From contig NZ_FOOH01000008.1 of NCBI RefSeq assembly GCF_900113135.1, positions 104,006 through 168,005 on the forward strand: a stretch of DNA of 64,000 nucleotides, written 5' to 3'. The position numbers and the translations under genes were made by a program. The DNA is from Salegentibacter agarivorans. GTDB taxonomy: Bacteria > Bacteroidota > Bacteroidia > Flavobacteriales > Flavobacteriaceae. This document shows positions 36,810-45,764 of this stretch, in pieces (the stretch's first letter is position 1; every line of letters begins with the position of its first letter). The notes under the pieces are model-generated. The model made no database searches and was not told the origin of the DNA. It worked only from the letters and a program-made list of their open reading frames with translations.

Positions 36810-37471
36810 ATCAAATATTTTTTATGTCTGGCTTTGACTTCCTGTAAAAAATCCGTGATACCGTTGGAAGTAAAGGCTGAACCGGTCCTGAACCAACTGT
36901 GGTAGAGCATTTTTAATTCGCTTACAAAAATCAAGAGTGGATGATAGCTCCTGGAACCTTTCTTTATAGGATTATATCCTTTGGCGGCCCCTGTCTGATT
37001 GCCGCAAACTGTTTTGACGGTCGAATCGGCATCCAAAGTTATGCTGGCCAATTTGCTCTTTTTCAACCAAGCTGCATTTTTGCCAAGTAACAGCTCCTGT
37101 AACTTGCGTGCACCACCTTGTTCCATTTTTTTTAAGGTGGCCGATATTGCATTCTGGTTTATACCTTTGTCAAGTTTCAATAAGGTCTTAATCAGTCCAT
37201 CATTACTGAAGTTGGAGATTTTTTTGATCCGACTGACTCCGCTTATGGAGGCCATTACAATAACTAATAAAATCTGATCTTTACCGAATTTTGTGGCGTT
37301 TTGCCAGTGGGTGGGGAAGGAACTACTGAACATTTGCACCAAGCCCTGTTTGTTCATAAATCGGAGGATAGGGTTGAGACCTGCGTATTTAGTAAGACGA
37401 TTCCCTGAGAATGAATGCTTTACAACTTTCGCTTTTCCGTTTAGTTTATTCTTTGTACTTTTCACCTTCAA
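36806..37471 (-). pseudogene. IS1380-family transposase, C-terminus deleted
   Basis: 221 residues of an IS1380-like DDE transposase (SFSGNRLTKYAGLNPILRFMNKQG, LLVIVMASISGVSRIKKISNFSNDGLI, SITLDADSTVKTVCGNQTGAAKGYNP) that normally runs to about 430. The D in LDADST is the first catalytic Asp; the remaining catalytic residues are lost. The start codon is TTG or lies upstream. The frame ends four bases into the HigA fragment, so the deletion joins the two. AAGTGATGT (37471-37479) and ACATCACTT (37527-37535) flank the promoter side. Confidence 0.8.
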
Positions 37472-37555
37472 AGTGATGTTTGTTTTATTTTATATTTTGT
37501 GTTAACAACTTAAATATAAGTAAAATACATCACTTTTTTTTATTTCCATTTTACG

Positions 37556-37750
37556 ATTTTAGGTAGTAGAAAATTAATTGATTTTTGCATTAAGCACCAG
37601 GCGGGTACGCTAATTTTATTAAATCAAGAAGATAAAATTGAGATTGCTAAACAGGAAGAATTTGTACTGCGAAACTGGAGCTATTATGAATTAATGACTA
37701 AAATAAAATACAAGGCCGAAAAAGCCGGTATTGAACTTATCACAGATTGA
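37556..37750 (+). pseudogene. TnpB-like (IS200/IS605) C-terminal fragment
   Basis: Open frame ending at 37750 reads RKLIDFCIKHQAGTLILLNQ, KQEEFVLRNWSYYELMTKIKYK and AEKAGIELITD, which resembles the region before the zinc-finger of TnpB/OrfB RNA-guided nucleases. It starts without a methionine and ends before the cysteine motif, so it is a relic. Confidence 0.6.
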
Positions 37751-37795
37751 CAAATTTACGAGGGTGCTTGTACACCCGCAAGGTTGAAAACTACA

Positions 37796-38012
37796 CTCAC
37801 TAAATGCGTTTAGCATATACAACGGCGTGGGCTTTCTTATATTAATTAACTGAATGAGATTCAGCTAACTTTAATAGTCCAAAAGATTTTAGACTGAAAA
37901 TAAGATAATTTAGAAGAATAAAATTTTGTGTTTATAACCAGTAAGGTGAGATTTTTAATTAGCTTCTCTAAATGCATCAGCCATATACGTAACATAGGCT
38001 TTGTTAATTAGA
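37796..38012. repeat. Imperfect direct repeats in the spacer before the AbiEii gene
   Basis: ctaaatgcgtttagcatata (from about 37799) and ctaaatgcatcagccatata (from about 37969) begin related segments, both continuing to aac, ggcttt and ttaatta. Such repeats between short accessory genes could be recombination sites, but no integrase is visible. Confidence 0.5.
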
Positions 38013-38054
38013 TAAAAACTAATCCGAAAAACGATTGCTATTTCATATAATTCA

Positions 38055-39052
38055 CTAGGTAATTTTATTTATGCGTTTATTTAATTGATTTAACTTATCA
38101 ATTAAATCCTCGAATGGTTCAGTTTTACCATAGAACATACTTTCCTCCATTGCAGAATAATCCCTTTTGTATTCTTCCATAATATTTTCTGGTGGTAAGT
38201 ATTTTAAGGTATCATAGTTATGTTTGGAATAATCTAGCCAAGAAATTTTAGTGAGCTTACTTCGGTGATCAACAATTGTAGCATACAAATCTTTGTCTTC
38301 TAAAGCTTGATCTAAGTATCTTGTTTCCATTAATTTAGAAATATCATATAAATGCCTTGTCATACGAGCACTTCTAATTTTTCGATCTTTTGGTTTTTGA
38401 AATTCTTCGTGAAGCAAGAACATTTTTTCTAATAGCGTTCGAGATGGAAGAACCGTAGGAATTTCGATTTTATCACCACTAAATTTTTGATCTGGATAAA
38501 CCATACTAATTAAAGATTTTAATTCTCTCAACTGATAAGGTTCGATCAAGGATCTTGAACTAATTTCGATTAATATTCTGGGATGAAGGTATTCCTGCTT
38601 TTCTACTAGCGACTTATACCGTAATTCAATTGCTAGCGGATCAGTATCTGACTCTTCGAATTCTGTAATGCTTATTTCAAATTCTTTCACACCCTGTTTT
38701 GATAGGGCTTCATTCAATTGTTCTTCAAACTTTTCGCTTACATATTTACAGGATGCTTTTCTTATTTTTTTACTTGAGTTCTACTTAAATCTCCTTCAAA
38801 ACCAAAAAATGATCTATCGATTGCTAAATCAATATCTTCTGAAAACCTTTCAATTATACTCCACGCCTTGCTTAATGAAGTTCCACCTTTAAAAACCAAA
38901 TAGTCTTTTAATTCAGTGCTAAAAACTGCTTTCAAAGCAATCATTACCCATAGATCTTTTTCGATAGCCACAGGGAGTAAACCTTTTTTCGAACTAACTT
39001 GATCTATAATTAATTTTCGATCCTTTTCACTTAGATTAAACCATTCTTCCAT
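38055..39052 (-). pseudogene. AbiEii-type nucleotidyltransferase toxin with a single-base frameshift
   Basis: The first part (ATG at 39050-39052) reads MEEWFNLSEKDRKLIIDQVS, EKDLWVMIALKAVFS, FKGGTSLSKAWSIIERFSEDIDLAID and stops after SRTQVKK. One base shift at the seven-A run (38765-38771) continues IRKASCKYVSEKFEEQ into a frame that stays open to 38055 with LLEKMFLLHEEFQKPKDRKIRSARMTRHLYDI. Both halves are conserved AbiEii/DUF1814. The toxin would kill by modifying tRNA in known relatives. It abuts an intact DUF6088 gene. Confidence 0.85.
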
Positions 39053-39664
39053 TTATTCATCGCTATTTTCAACAGACTCCTTAATTATCTGATTGATCCA
39101 TACGGGCACTAATTGAATGTCTTTTTGGATCACCTCAGGGTCAACTTGTTTTAGTACTTCTTTTATTTTTTGTCTGACTTTAGGTGTAATGTTTTCCTTA
39201 CCTAATTGTTTCAATGCCTGTATTATAAGAATGATCTTATCGCTTTTTACTGAAAATATTTTGGGAGAAGCTGTTTTAAATTTAATACTACCATTATTAA
39301 TCTTGATTGATCGGGAAGAGCCATCGGTTAAATAGACTATATTCATAGGTACTTGAGTTGAAAGACCGAGTTTATTAAGGGATTGATTTCCTGTAGGAAT
39401 TATCCGAGCCTTATCTCTTTTTGCAATAGCTAATGCAATCTCTTCTGTTGTAGGTATTAATTCACCTAAAATAGGATGTTCTTTAGGATATAAATAAATT
39501 CCGTGAGCTAGTCTTGTCAAAAACCCATCTTCTTCTAATCTATTTAAGGCTTGTCTAATAGCTGTAGAGGAACCTAATTTAGTAAAGTCAGACGGGAAAA
39601 AAATTTTTCCTCTCTTATAATTACTAATCTTATTTTTTACTCTATTTTCAATAGATTCAGGCAT
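39053..39664 (-). CDS. DUF6088/AbiEi-like antitoxin
   Basis: 203 residues: a winged HTH start (KISNYKRGKIFFPSDFTKLGSSTAIRQALNRLEEDGFLTRLAHGIYLYP) and a downstream domain with EIALAIAKRDKARIIPTGNQSLNKLGLSTQVPMN, the DUF6088 pattern. In AbiE systems this protein represses the operon and counters the nucleotidyltransferase toxin. The toxin ATG lies directly after its stop. The antitoxin is intact. Confidence 0.85.
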   Translation of the reverse strand: MPESIENRVKNKISNYKRGKIFFPSDFTKLGSSTAIRQALNRLEEDGFLTRLAHGIYLYPKEHPILGELIPTTEEIALAIAKRDKARIIPTGNQSLNKLGLSTQVPMNIVYLTDGSSRSIKINNGSIKFKTASPKIFSVKSDKIILIIQALKQLGKENITPKVRQKIKEVLKQVDPEVIQKDIQLVPVWINQIIKESVENSDE

Positions 39665-39759
39665 TTTTTATTTAAAATTCTGTCACAAATATCCTAAAAA
39701 TTTGTGACAAAATAACTATTACAGATGAGTAAATTAAATTGAAGAAATGTAAAGGGCAG

Positions 39760-39945
39760 TTAAAATTCCCAGTGCAGAAGTTTGATATGAGTAGCCCGGC
39801 GGTTGATGAATATAAAAACATCGCCACTGATGGGATCCTTTCCCATCTGAGCGGTAACCAATCCCGATAGGCCATGGAAACCCTTTCTCATATCGCAGGC
39901 CTGGTTATAAAGGTAATATCGGTTGGAGGAACTTAAACTGAACAT
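39760..39945 (-). pseudogene. IS66 Orf2 (TnpB), truncated
   Basis: 61 residues, FSLSSSNRYYLYNQACDMRKGFHGLSGLV and GDVFIFINRRATHIKLLHWE, the N-terminal half of IS66 Orf2, which is normally about 115 residues. The frame ends soon after LLHWE, at about 39765. The large IS66 transposase (TnpC) is absent, so the element cannot move by itself. Confidence 0.85.
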
Positions 39946-39949
39946 GGGA

Positions 39950-40234
39950 CTACAAGTTTACCAGGGCTGCTAGTTGATTCAAACCAATACCACTGACTTC
40001 TAGCTGTACTCCATTGGGATATCGCAGGCGATACTGCGAATGAAAAATAGCTGCTTTATCAGGAGTGATATCTACAAATCCATCCGGAGCTTCCGGTTTC
40101 CTGTTCTTCCATTTTTTAATCCAGTAGTAAAAATTACTACGGGTTATCCCATGATGGTGACAAAAATCTTTTTTACTTAGACCGCTAACTTCCCATTTCT
40201 CGATTAACTCATACATATAGACTTGCTTATCCAT
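39950..40234 (-). CDS. IS66 Orf1 (TnpA)
   Basis: 94 residues: YELIEKWEVSGLSKKDFCHHHGITRSNFYYWIKKWKNRK is the HTH of the IS66 family TnpA protein. It seems complete but sits 4 bases before a truncated Orf2. Left-over piece of an IS66 element; no terminal inverted repeats were recognised. Confidence 0.85.
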   Translation of the reverse strand: MDKQVYMYELIEKWEVSGLSKKDFCHHHGITRSNFYYWIKKWKNRKPEAPDGFVDITPDKAAIFHSQYRLRYPNGVQLEVSGIGLNQLAALVNL

Positions 40235-40315
40235 TTCTTTTTTGTGGGCAAGCTAGAATTTATCTTAAGTTTACAAAAGATGTACTTAGCCAACTGGATA
40301 CGTTTTTATATGCTG

Positions 40316-40738
40316 TTAGCTACTGGCGGTCCCCCGCAAATATGTTTCAGGAGTCATTACTGCTATCTCACTCTTTTTATAATCTTTAATATTTCTGGTT
40401 AAAACAATACTTATTTTACCATTTTTAACTGCTGAATAATTTTGCAGCGCATCTTCAAAATCTTTGAAATCTGAGTTTAATGAATCAAGCACTACTTCTT
40501 TATCAATTTGTAAAACATCAACTATTGTCAAAAGTTGTTTTATTTTTTCAATTACGATATTGTGTTTAGCAGTTTTTCTAAGTAAATAATATGTATTACA
40601 AATAATTACTGGAGTTGTAAACCCTTTTAATTTATTTTCCTCACATAAGTTTAATATTTCTGTTGCAAACTCTGCAAATGGTTCTCTGTCAAAGAAGAAA
40701 TCTAAAATAACATCAGTATCAATAAGGACGTTTTCCAT
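40316..40738 (-). CDS. PIN-domain toxin (VapC-like)
   Basis: 140 residues with the PIN ribonuclease signature: acidic Asp7/Asp9/Asp13 in LIDTDVILDFFFDREPF, a middle SDFKDFEDALQ and a late VLTRNIKDY. The gene overlaps the upstream antitoxin stop by one base. It should cleave RNA when freed from its partner. Unlike its neighbours, all expected acidic residues are intact, so this module looks functional. Confidence 0.88.
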   Translation of the reverse strand: MENVLIDTDVILDFFFDREPFAEFATEILNLCEENKLKGFTTPVIICNTYYLLRKTAKHNIVIEKIKQLLTIVDVLQIDKEVVLDSLNSDFKDFEDALQNYSAVKNGKISIVLTRNIKDYKKSEIAVMTPETYLRGTASS

Positions 40739-40989
40739 TATTTATATTTTTCTTCTAAACGATTTCTCAGTTCTTTTTTGTAGTCCATATCTTTGGGCAT
40801 TTTGAAAGATCCTTTTAGAGATTTCACTATAGGATTCAGTTTTCTATCCTTTTGTTTTTGTTCTTCTTTGGTGAGCATTTTTAAATAGTTTTCAATGATG
40901 TCTGAAAGACTACGATTTTTTTCTTTAGCGTAATCTTTTGCCCTTTTTATGATTTCTTGCTCTATTGTTAATGTGAGTTTAGTATTCAT
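40738..40989 (-). CDS. DUF6364-type ribbon-helix-helix antitoxin
   Basis: 83 residues: KLTLTIEQEIIKRAKDYAKEKNRSLSDIIENYLKML is an RHH DNA-binding fold, followed by a toxin-wrapping tail (KGSFKMPKDMDYKKELRNRLEEKYK). DUF6364 proteins pair with PIN toxins. Translation of the toxin is coupled by one-base overlap. Confidence 0.85.
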   Translation of the reverse strand: MNTKLTLTIEQEIIKRAKDYAKEKNRSLSDIIENYLKMLTKEEQKQKDRKLNPIVKSLKGSFKMPKDMDYKKELRNRLEEKYK

Positions 40990-41096
40990 GACCTTTTTAT
41001 TAAAAGTTATAAATGCAAATATAAAGAAGAATAATGCTTACACGTGTTGTTTTATAAAAATTAACACACTTTTCAATCCGCTTGTAGCTAACGTTG

Positions 41097-41140
41097 ATCT
41101 AACTGCTGTAGTCGCTTTTCCGCGGCTATTGCAGTTAGAT
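41097..41140. repeat. Long interrupted hairpin downstream of the antitoxin promoter region
   Basis: ATCTAACTGC (41097-41106) pairs with GCAGTTAGAT (41131-41140), and TAGTCGC (41109-41115) with GCGGCTA (41122-41128). It begins after CTAACGTTG and is followed by GTTGTATGC. The layout faintly recalls folded recombination sites of gene cassettes, but the core boxes do not match attC consensus. Confidence 0.55.
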
Positions 41141-41307
41141 GGTGTTGTATGCTGTTTATCTTATCTGCCAGGATCAGGTTAACAGGGACTGTTGATTGCA
41201 GCGCAAAAATAAAAAGACTTCTTTTAAGGTCCGTGCCCCGGTTACATTGTGTTTTGAAGTAGATCTAAACATCCGTGGAATAAGGGACGGGCTACTCCAA
41301 TTGTCCG

Positions 41308-41391
41308 TACAGCTAAGGGAAAAAATTAAGGGAGTTGACCCATAGACTATTTCCAAAACTTCAACTACCTTAATTTTTTCCTTTAGCTGTA
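41308..41391. repeat. 31-bp near-perfect inverted repeat
   Basis: Arm 41308-41338 begins TACAGCTAAGGG and ends GGGAGTTGA; arm 41361-41391 is its complement with two differences. The 22-base centre would be the loop. It sits in non-coding DNA 800 bases before the conjugation operon. It could be a MITE-like relic, a strong two-way terminator, or a transfer-related site. Confidence 0.8.
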
Positions 41392-42186
41392 GCTCCGAAA
41401 ATCAGCCCAGGATCCTCAAAAGATGACCATTCGCTGCCAGCAATAGTATACAACATAGCGATAAATGCAATATTACATTTATTTGCAAATAAACCTGTTG
41501 TGACATTTTTTTTAATTCTATTGAGATTCTCCTCCTTCTCTGTAATCTATCCTGAACCTGAAATTTTAAAATTTCTACCCTATGCTCAGCAGATATAAAA
41601 TGAGAAATTCTGTTTTGAATAAGCCCATAAATTCTAAGCAAATTATCCATATATGACTCTATTTGAAAGATGGAACAGCAGCTGGTTTGTAGTCTCCCAT
41701 CCGTTTAATGAAAGAGTATTGATTCCTGTATCGTCAAAATAAAGACTAATCCGGTCACTAAGGATTACTCCAGTACACCAGCATTGACATCTGCTAAAAC
41801 CCAGTTCCAAAAGAATCCAAGAACAATGATTCAACATCTTGCGAAATTCTGGAAAATTGAAACTTCACACCTACAATAGCAAACTATTGCTTATCGATGG
41901 TATCCTTTAAGTGAAAAATCGCGGTTCTTATCCAGGAAAAAAATAATTTTCAAGCAGTAAAAATTACAAAATTGACGTTTTTGCTCTCTTCCTCCATTCC
42001 CATATTTAAAGTTATTAACAGCCCTCTTCCAAATTTTCATAGAATTTAATATCAAATAACAACATTTAAAATCATTAGACATCAAAGAATATTTTATTAA
42101 CAAATATCTTATTTACAGATACTTAACTACTTAAATTCCTAATTTTCTCATAACGAAAACGAGTCAATAATTTAAAACTATCCGTT
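41392..42186. other. Non-coding stretch upstream of the conjugation operon
   Basis: Several short frames occur but none has recognisable protein features or a good start site. The promoter of the tra operon should lie here. No TAnnTTTG element was convincing. Confidence 0.4.
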
Positions 42187-42474
42187 ATGAAAAAATCAAC
42201 CTTCCTGGCAACTTCTTTCTTGTTGCTCTCAACAAACCTTTTTGCGCAGATCGGTGGGATCGAAGATTCCGTAGCAGAAATTTCAGATACGATCAGGAAT
42301 ATCTTCCCCATTGTACTGGGAATAATCTTTTTGGTTGGCTTCCTGTTTAACATTGGTCATTTCTTCGGTGAAAATTCCGATATGAAAAAAGGATTGACCC
42401 GGGTACTCATTTTTGTACTGATCTCTGGAACAGTAGTGGGCATCTTCTCCTACTTAATCACCATAGTTGTATAA
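42187..42474 (+). CDS. traE: TraE-like (VirB2/DUF4134) conjugation pilin
   Basis: 95 residues with a signal peptide (MKKSTFLATSFLLLSTNLFAQ) and two hydrophobic helices in the mature chain (IFPIVLGIIFLVGFLFNIGHFF, LIFVLISGTVVGIFSYLITIVV). Size, layout and first position in a tra operon identify the Bacteroidota TraE/VirB2-like pilin. It would form the mating pilus or channel. Confidence 0.8.
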   Translation: MKKSTFLATSFLLLSTNLFAQIGGIEDSVAEISDTIRNIFPIVLGIIFLVGFLFNIGHFFGENSDMKKGLTRVLIFVLISGTVVGIFSYLITIVV

Positions 42475-42487
42475 ACCTGAAAGTAAT

Positions 42488-42772
42488 ATGAAAAAATACG
42501 AACCTTATAGGAACATTCGAAAAGGCGCCGTGATCTTTGGACTAAGCCTTCCCCTATTTGCACTGATGATGATGTGCGTAATTGCCAGCTTACTGGTAAT
42601 TATTTTCTCATTTAGTTTAGGGGTCATTCTAAGTGGGCTGGTTTTTAATGTGGCCCTATATATCGGGTTGCTTCGCTTAAGCAGACTCATAGAGTTTTTC
42701 CAAATGACCGGAGTCTTTTCCAAAATCATCAGTAACAAAAGAAATTCAAATATCAATTATGAACAAGATTAA
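42488..42772 (+). CDS. traF: TraF-like (VirB3/DUF4133) conjugation protein
   Basis: 94 residues from the ATG at 42488 (MKKYEPYRNIRKGAVIFGL), not the TTG at 42467. Two membrane helices and a basic N-terminus, the size and position of VirB3-like TraF. Its 3' end overlaps the traG start by 14 bases, which is typical of these operons. Confidence 0.8.
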   Translation: MKKYEPYRNIRKGAVIFGLSLPLFALMMMCVIASLLVIIFSFSLGVILSGLVFNVALYIGLLRLSRLIEFFQMTGVFSKIISNKRNSNINYEQD

Positions 42773-45182
42773 ACTTTCCTCCCACTGGCCTATTGGGGAT
42801 ATCCAGGACAACAGCATTTTTGCCAATAATGGTAACGTGGTGATGTGTTATGAGATGATCCTACCCGAAATCTACTCGTTATCCGAAAAAGATTTCGAAG
42901 ACCTGCACACAGTCTGGTACCAGGCTCTCAAATCACTACCGGTAGGTACGGTGGTACACAAGCAGGATATTTATACAAAACAAGCTTATAATAGTGAAGC
43001 CTTACCCAGGGACACTTTTCTGGAAAAAACTACTCACGATTATTTTAAAGGAAGGCAATATTTAGAGCATCGCTCCTACCTATTCTTTAGCCTCACGAAA
43101 AACAAAGCTTTAAACCATGTAAAATATGTCAATCCCTTCAGAAAAATTTCCAGCAGTGCCCTCCGGGAGTGCGATGCTAACCTGCAAGGTTTTATGCAAT
43201 CGGTACGTGATTCTGTTTCCTTTCTGGACAATAGCCGTAGGTTTTCGCTTAAGAAATTAAGCGCCGCAGGAATTATCAAACTGACCCAAAACTATTTCAA
43301 TGGTTTTAATGAAGGTTTCGATACGGATATATTACTGGAAAATAAAAATGTAACTATTGGCGGTAATCATTTTGATGCCCTGGCCATCAACAGTGAACTG
43401 TGCTTTGGCGAAAGAGTACAAAGTAGCAAGACCAATGAGAAATTCACTTCAGACGATTTTGTATTTCACCAGGGGTTTATTGATGGCATAGGGCTTACGC
43501 TAAATGAAAACCATATTGTCAACCAGGTGCTGTATTTGGATGATAAACACAAATGGCGCAAACTCCTCGATAAAAAAATAGAGGAACTCAGCAAGAGCTC
43601 CAATTTTGGATCCCAGAACAAGGTGGTTCTGGGTAAGATCCAGGAGATTTTGGAAAAGATCAATAAAGATGATAATGCCCGGATCATACGAGGCCATCTC
43701 AATATTATCTATTGGGGCAAGGAGCTTTCGAACTTAGAAGGTATTCGATCTAAAATCAAATCTGAATTTAAAGAGCTTGATATCACACCATATTATCCCA
43801 GGGGCGAGGAACGCAAAAACTATATTCTCAATAGTTATTGCTGCTTTTCTTCGAATTTTTCCAACGAGGATCTTTATGTAACCGACCTGAAACACGGATT
43901 ATGCCTGCTGATCAATAACACGAATTATAAATCAGACAATACCGGGATTATTTTTAATGACCGGGAGCATAATATCCCGGTAGTAAAGGATGTTTGGGAT
44001 GAGCATAAAAAGCGCATCAAGGCACGGAATTTTGCCATCTTCGCTCCCACCGGGGAAGGAAAATCCTTTTTAGCCAACAATATCCTGCGACAGTATTTTG
44101 AAAGTGGGGTTCGCCTGGTCATTATCGACCTGGGAGGATCTTATACTAAACTTGCTAAACTCTACCCGCAGGCATATACCGTACTGCGATATGAGAGTGG
44201 TAAAAATTTAGGGATCAACCCATTTTACAGCTCCAATTCCGAAGAATTAAGCCCAGAACACCTGGAAGATCTTTCCGTGTTTTTATTTGAACTGCTGGCT
44301 TCTGATTTAAAAATTAGTAAGGTACAATCCGTTTCTATAAAGAAGATCCTGCGGTATTATTATAAACGTAAGGCTGAAAATCACTCCCTGGAGAGTTTCT
44401 ACAATTTTATCGAGCAACATCAGAAGACTTTGCTCGACACCCTTAAAATCCATCCCGACTACTTCAATATCACAAATTTCCTGCACGTGTTATCGGAGTA
44501 TGTCGGAGATGGTCTATATAGTTCCCTCTTCGAAGGAGACCAGGACCAAAGCTTTAAGATCGAAGACAAACGCCTTATAATTTTCGAACTCGATGAAGTA
44601 AAAGATAATAAAGAAATTCTTTCAGTGATGCTCAAGCTCATCAAATCGGCTATCCAGCGTAGCATTTGGAAAAACCGGGCCGAGAAAGGCATAATCCTCT
44701 TCGATGAGTTTGCCAAACAATTAAAATTTGAAAATGTCCTGGAGAGTGTGGAGTTTTACTACCAGGCCATTCGTAAACAAAACGGGGCCATAGGAATCAT
44801 CCTCCAATCCATAAATCAACTTCCCGGAAACACCACTTCGGCCAGTATCCTGGAAAACACCCAGGTCATCTATAGTCTTAATAATGAAAAAGGATATGAT
44901 GAGCTAGTTCGAAGGCTACATCTTTCCAGTCACGATCTCAACCAATTAAAATCGATTAAGAACAAGCTTTCCGGACAGCGAAAATACACCGAGATATTTA
45001 TCAAAATCGGCAAAGAAAGCAACATTTTCAGATTGGAAGTACCACCGGAAGTCTATGCTGCCTACCTCACTGACGGGGCGGAAAATGCCGTCATTATGGA
45101 CAATTTTAAACTGAGCGGAGATATGGAAGAGGCTATCAAAGGATTTGTAAACGCTAAAATGAAACAAGATGCAACCAATTAG
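42759..45182 (+). CDS. traG: TraG-like (VirB4) conjugation ATPase
   Basis: 807 residues. P-loop APTGEGKSFLANN at about residue 430 and Walker B-like IILFDEFAKQ at about 645. The N-terminal third is the VirB4 assembly domain. This is the largest ATPase of the type IV secretion channel and energises pilus and channel assembly. It overlaps both neighbours by 14 bases. Length and motifs fit an intact protein. Confidence 0.9.
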   Translation: MNKIKLSSHWPIGDIQDNSIFANNGNVVMCYEMILPEIYSLSEKDFEDLHTVWYQALKSLPVGTVVHKQDIYTKQAYNSEALPRDTFLEKTTHDYFKGRQYLEHRSYLFFSLTKNKALNHVKYVNPFRKISSSALRECDANLQGFMQSVRDSVSFLDNSRRFSLKKLSAAGIIKLTQNYFNGFNEGFDTDILLENKNVTIGGNHFDALAINSELCFGERVQSSKTNEKFTSDDFVFHQGFIDGIGLTLNENHIVNQVLYLDDKHKWRKLLDKKIEELSKSSNFGSQNKVVLGKIQEILEKINKDDNARIIRGHLNIIYWGKELSNLEGIRSKIKSEFKELDITPYYPRGEERKNYILNSYCCFSSNFSNEDLYVTDLKHGLCLLINNTNYKSDNTGIIFNDREHNIPVVKDVWDEHKKRIKARNFAIFAPTGEGKSFLANNILRQYFESGVRLVIIDLGGSYTKLAKLYPQAYTVLRYESGKNLGINPFYSSNSEELSPEHLEDLSVFLFELLASDLKISKVQSVSIKKILRYYYKRKAENHSLESFYNFIEQHQKTLLDTLKIHPDYFNITNFLHVLSEYVGDGLYSSLFEGDQDQSFKIEDKRLIIFELDEVKDNKEILSVMLKLIKSAIQRSIWKNRAEKGIILFDEFAKQLKFENVLESVEFYYQAIRKQNGAIGIILQSINQLPGNTTSASILENTQVIYSLNNEKGYDELVRRLHLSSHDLNQLKSIKNKLSGQRKYTEIFIKIGKESNIFRLEVPPEVYAAYLTDGAENAVIMDNFKLSGDMEEAIKGFVNAKMKQDATN

Positions 45183-45762
45183 AATAATCAGACACAGAAC
45201 CTTGATCATTACTACGGCCTTAGCTTTATTATGGCCTGCAGGCGCTGCCTGCCAGGGGATGCCGGTTTATGATAATACCAACTTTGTAAGCCTTGTAAAA
45301 TCTTTGGTAGAATCAGCCAAACAAACCGCTAACCTGGTCAAGACCGTTAATTTTCTAAAAGCTCAAAAAGAAAATATTGAGAAGGTCAATAGTGTGGTCC
45401 GCGACCTGCAAGCCGTTCGCGAGATTGGCCGTAATAATGAGCGGCTCATCGCAGTTATGCAAAATGACCTTCGGGATATTTTAGACTCTCCCTATATCAA
45501 ACCAGGTGAAGTCACTAAAGTCACCGAATCATTTAATAGCGTGGTAGAAAACTCCCTGGTAACTCTCGATTTTATCGATGAGATCTTATCGAGTGACCAC
45601 TTAAAAATGAGCGATGCCGAAAGGGCTGAAGTCTTAAAACAAAAAGAACTGGAGTCCAAAGAGATGGTCACCGATGTACGCCTGAAGACAAAACGATACC
45701 GGGAAATCATTTCCTTTCGGAAAATGCAGGATAAGATCAATAACCGGGAAACCACTTATTAA
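45169..45762 (+). CDS. traI: TraI-like (DUF4141, VirB5-position) periplasmic protein
   Basis: 197 residues with a signal peptide (TALALLWPAGAACQG) and a long helical, coiled-coil-like body (TVNFLKAQKENIEKVNSVVRDLQAVREIG), as in DUF4141 proteins of Bacteroidota elements. It starts inside the end of traG. Exact role in the channel is not known. Confidence 0.75.
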   Translation: MQPIRIIRHRTLIITTALALLWPAGAACQGMPVYDNTNFVSLVKSLVESAKQTANLVKTVNFLKAQKENIEKVNSVVRDLQAVREIGRNNERLIAVMQNDLRDILDSPYIKPGEVTKVTESFNSVVENSLVTLDFIDEILSSDHLKMSDAERAEVLKQKELESKEMVTDVRLKTKRYREIISFRKMQDKINNRETTY

Positions 45763-45764
45763 AG

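Noticed and set aside
41402..42103. Three minus-strand frames of 64-82 residues
   Set aside because: Overlapping or adjacent, with no recognised domains or good starts. One might be a relic, but I cannot support a gene.
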